Origin: Bartonella sp. HY328
Lineage (GTDB): Bacteria; Pseudomonadota; Alphaproteobacteria; Rhizobiales; Rhizobiaceae
NCBI RefSeq assembly: GCF_025449335.1
Contig: NZ_CP104883.1
Location: 1,604,501-1,668,500 of the forward strand
Length of the DNA: 64,000 nt
Reading direction: 5' to 3'
The position numbers were made by a program, and so were the translations under genes. Within the stretch, counting starts at the first letter, position 1, and each line of letters starts with the position of its first letter. The notes under the pieces were generated by a model, which had not been told where the DNA came from, did not search any database, and worked only from the letters and a program-made list of their open reading frames with translations. Below are positions 62,684 through 64,000 of this stretch, in pieces.

Positions 62684-64000
62684 TTAACGGGCGGTCCCAG
62701 AACCGAAATCACCAATTGTACGAAACGATAACATGAAATTCCAATTATGCGAAGATGCTGTTTCGCCGGGATTACGTGTTTGCGAATAACCAAAAAGAAT
62801 ACCGAAACATTCATCTTGATAATTTATTGCAGTACCTGCACGCACCACCGTATCAGAAACAATATCATAACTAGTATTGGCCGTTACATTCCAATTCTCA
62901 ATGATCTTAACACTTCCATTAACGGAAACTTCTTGTCTATCATTGGCATAACCATAATTTGCCTGACGTTCAATATAGGCATATTGAGTACCAAGCGATA
63001 GGCTAGACCATTGCTTGCGAAGATCTATTTCACCGCGCCGCACTTGAAGTGAGCGTTCATCAAATCGACCACGCGTGGCCAAGGATAGGCCTGATCCATC
63101 AGATAAGCCTAGCATTGCGACATAGTCTGAGCGTGAAGTCTCTAAACCAGAATTTGAGCCGACACTAACTAAATCGTTGCTGTCAAAGGAATTTATGCCT
63201 GCAAGTTGAAATGACTGACCGGCAAGACCATAAAGCGACCAATTATTATCAAAGTTTCCAGAATAGCGCACGCCAACATTGGCTCTTGTTCCACCCTCGA
63301 CACGATCATAACCAGAAAACTTATCGCGCTCAAATAAGGTAGTTGCATCAAATACAAAACTCTGAGCATCTTCATTTATAAGCCGCCCAGCATATTGTTC
63401 ATTATTACGAGCAAAAATTTGAGCTGTTGGCTCGATAATATGGGTTGAATTACCTGCGCTAATCAATATTGGATATCGAATTTCTAAGCCTGCTGTTGCT
63501 ATGCCACGGAAGGCATTGTCCTTAATGTCGAAATTGCTATAGTCTATGCTGGACGACAGGGCCTTACTATAATTATCGTCCGGTGATATCACGATGCCAT
63601 CGCCACGCAAGGCAAATAAAGGCGTTATCACCAAACCTTGGTCGGATATGAAATCACGCTTCCACTCGACTTCACCAGTAAGACGTGATGATGTTCCATT
63701 GATGCCGGCTAAACGCGCTCTGTCAAGTGCATTTCCATTCCAATCTGCAAAAGCATAATCGGCATTTTCTCTATATAGAGATTGGAAATTGGTCGTAACT
63801 TTTAATTCACCACCCAAAATAGCCTCATCAGGAATGAATGTGTAGTCAATCCTTGGTAAAACCCAAGGTTGCTTGGTATTGCGTTCATTGCTGTTAGATT
63901 TGAGTAGATCTTCTTGAACATCGAAATGATAGAAGCGCATGTCAAAATAATTGCGCTTATTCAAACCCGTCAAGTATATTTGCGACCGGTTAACCTCCGA
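62684..64000 (-). CDS. lptD: LPS-assembly protein LptD (C-terminal part)
   Basis: At least 438 residues of the outer-membrane barrel that inserts LPS, open to the window edge; an internal ATG at 63973 is not the start. Alternating beta-strand pattern with conserved PWVLPRIDYTFIP, EVEWKRDFIS, RIINE-like and NYQDECFGILFGYSQTR segments; the two cysteines of the C-terminal disulfide region are reduced to one visible Cys here. First visible gene of lptD-surA-pdxA-rsmA. Confidence 0.9.
   Translation of the reverse strand, partial: SEVNRSQIYLTGLNKRNYFDMRFYHFDVQEDLLKSNSNERNTKQPWVLPRIDYTFIPDEAILGGELKVTTNFQSLYRENADYAFADWNGNALDRARLAGINGTSSRLTGEVEWKRDFISDQGLVITPLFALRGDGIVISPDDNYSKALSSSIDYSNFDIKDNAFRGIATAGLEIRYPILISAGNSTHIIEPTAQIFARNNEQYAGRLINEDAQSFVFDATTLFERDKFSGYDRVEGGTRANVGVRYSGNFDNNWSLYGLAGQSFQLAGINSFDSNDLVSVGSNSGLETSRSDYVAMLGLSDGSGLSLATRGRFDERSLQVRRGEIDLRKQWSSLSLGTQYAYIERQANYGYANDRQEVSVNGSVKIIENWNVTANTSYDIVSDTVVRAGTAINYQDECFGILFGYSQTRNPGETASSHNWNFMLSFRTIGDFGSGTAR

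Overview
This window is a typical stretch of chromosome from an AT-rich alphaproteobacterium of the order Hyphomicrobiales (Rhizobiales), probably near the Bartonellaceae/Brucellaceae. That placement rests on recognised genes and their order: a RirA-type Rrf2 regulator with three cysteines at rhizobial spacing, fused ispDF, ntrY-ntrX-trkA, an EipB (DUF1849) envelope protein, TIGR02301 and DUF3126 proteins, a complete aapJQMP general amino-acid transporter, and an lptD-surA-pdxA-rsmA cluster. No species is claimed. There are no rRNA genes, CRISPR arrays, insertion sequences, prophage genes or visible origin. Two tRNA genes are present: Leu-GAG and Pro-GGG.

Layout. 1-2.8 kb: the end of znuA, then a translationally coupled SDR dehydrogenase and AGE-family sugar isomerase. 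3-5.6 kb: a Sel1-repeat protein divergent from an unknown exported protein, then ohr. 5.8-12.6 kb: pepN, an EamA transporter, a uracil-DNA-glycosylase-family protein, and a DUF1007/NicO metal-transport pair. 12.9-15 kb: zur-znuB-znuC behind a good Zur-box candidate. 15.2-21.6 kb: housekeeping and small exported proteins (SRAP, TIGR02301, sodC, DUF192, alpha/beta hydrolase, cysE, HIT). 22.2-25.6 kb: one large type I-secreted protein with Ig-like, beta-propeller-type calcium-motif and RTX-like regions. 26-30.7 kb: eipB, clpX, clpP and a DXD glycosyltransferase. 30.8-38.9 kb: trkA, ntrX, ntrY, rirA, ispDF and pncC/cinA. 39.4-48.2 kb: DUF3126, radC, map-sfsA, a 38-residue membrane peptide, trmJ-murI, an HbpS/GlcG protein, tRNA-Leu, folE-hisI, a NifU-like protein and yidD. 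48.3-58.6 kb: a nitrogen/amino-acid block (gabD, gabT, a PucR regulator, aapPMQJ, metC). 58.7-59.2 kb: a wrecked choloylglycine-hydrolase-family gene. 59.4-64 kb: tRNA-Pro and rsmA-pdxA-surA-lptD, cut by the window edge.

How the genes fit together. Zinc supply is a theme: ZnuA, ZnuB, ZnuC and Zur are all here, but znuA lies more than 12 kb from znuCB-zur on the other strand, and a DUF1007/NicO pair sits beside zur. Nitrogen handling is a second theme: NtrYX-TrkA, a PucR regulator beside GABA catabolism, and the Aap transporter that in rhizobia can carry GABA and other amino acids. Most of the window is ordinary. The points most worth a second look are the lone secreted calcium-binding protein, the Zur site, the step-by-step decay of the hydrolase pseudogene, a set of perfect hairpins immediately upstream of start codons (clpX, glycosyltransferase, cysE), nested dyads in the gabT promoter region, and the absence of ntrBC next to ntrYX. 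I did not find convincing evidence of a wholly new multi-gene system.
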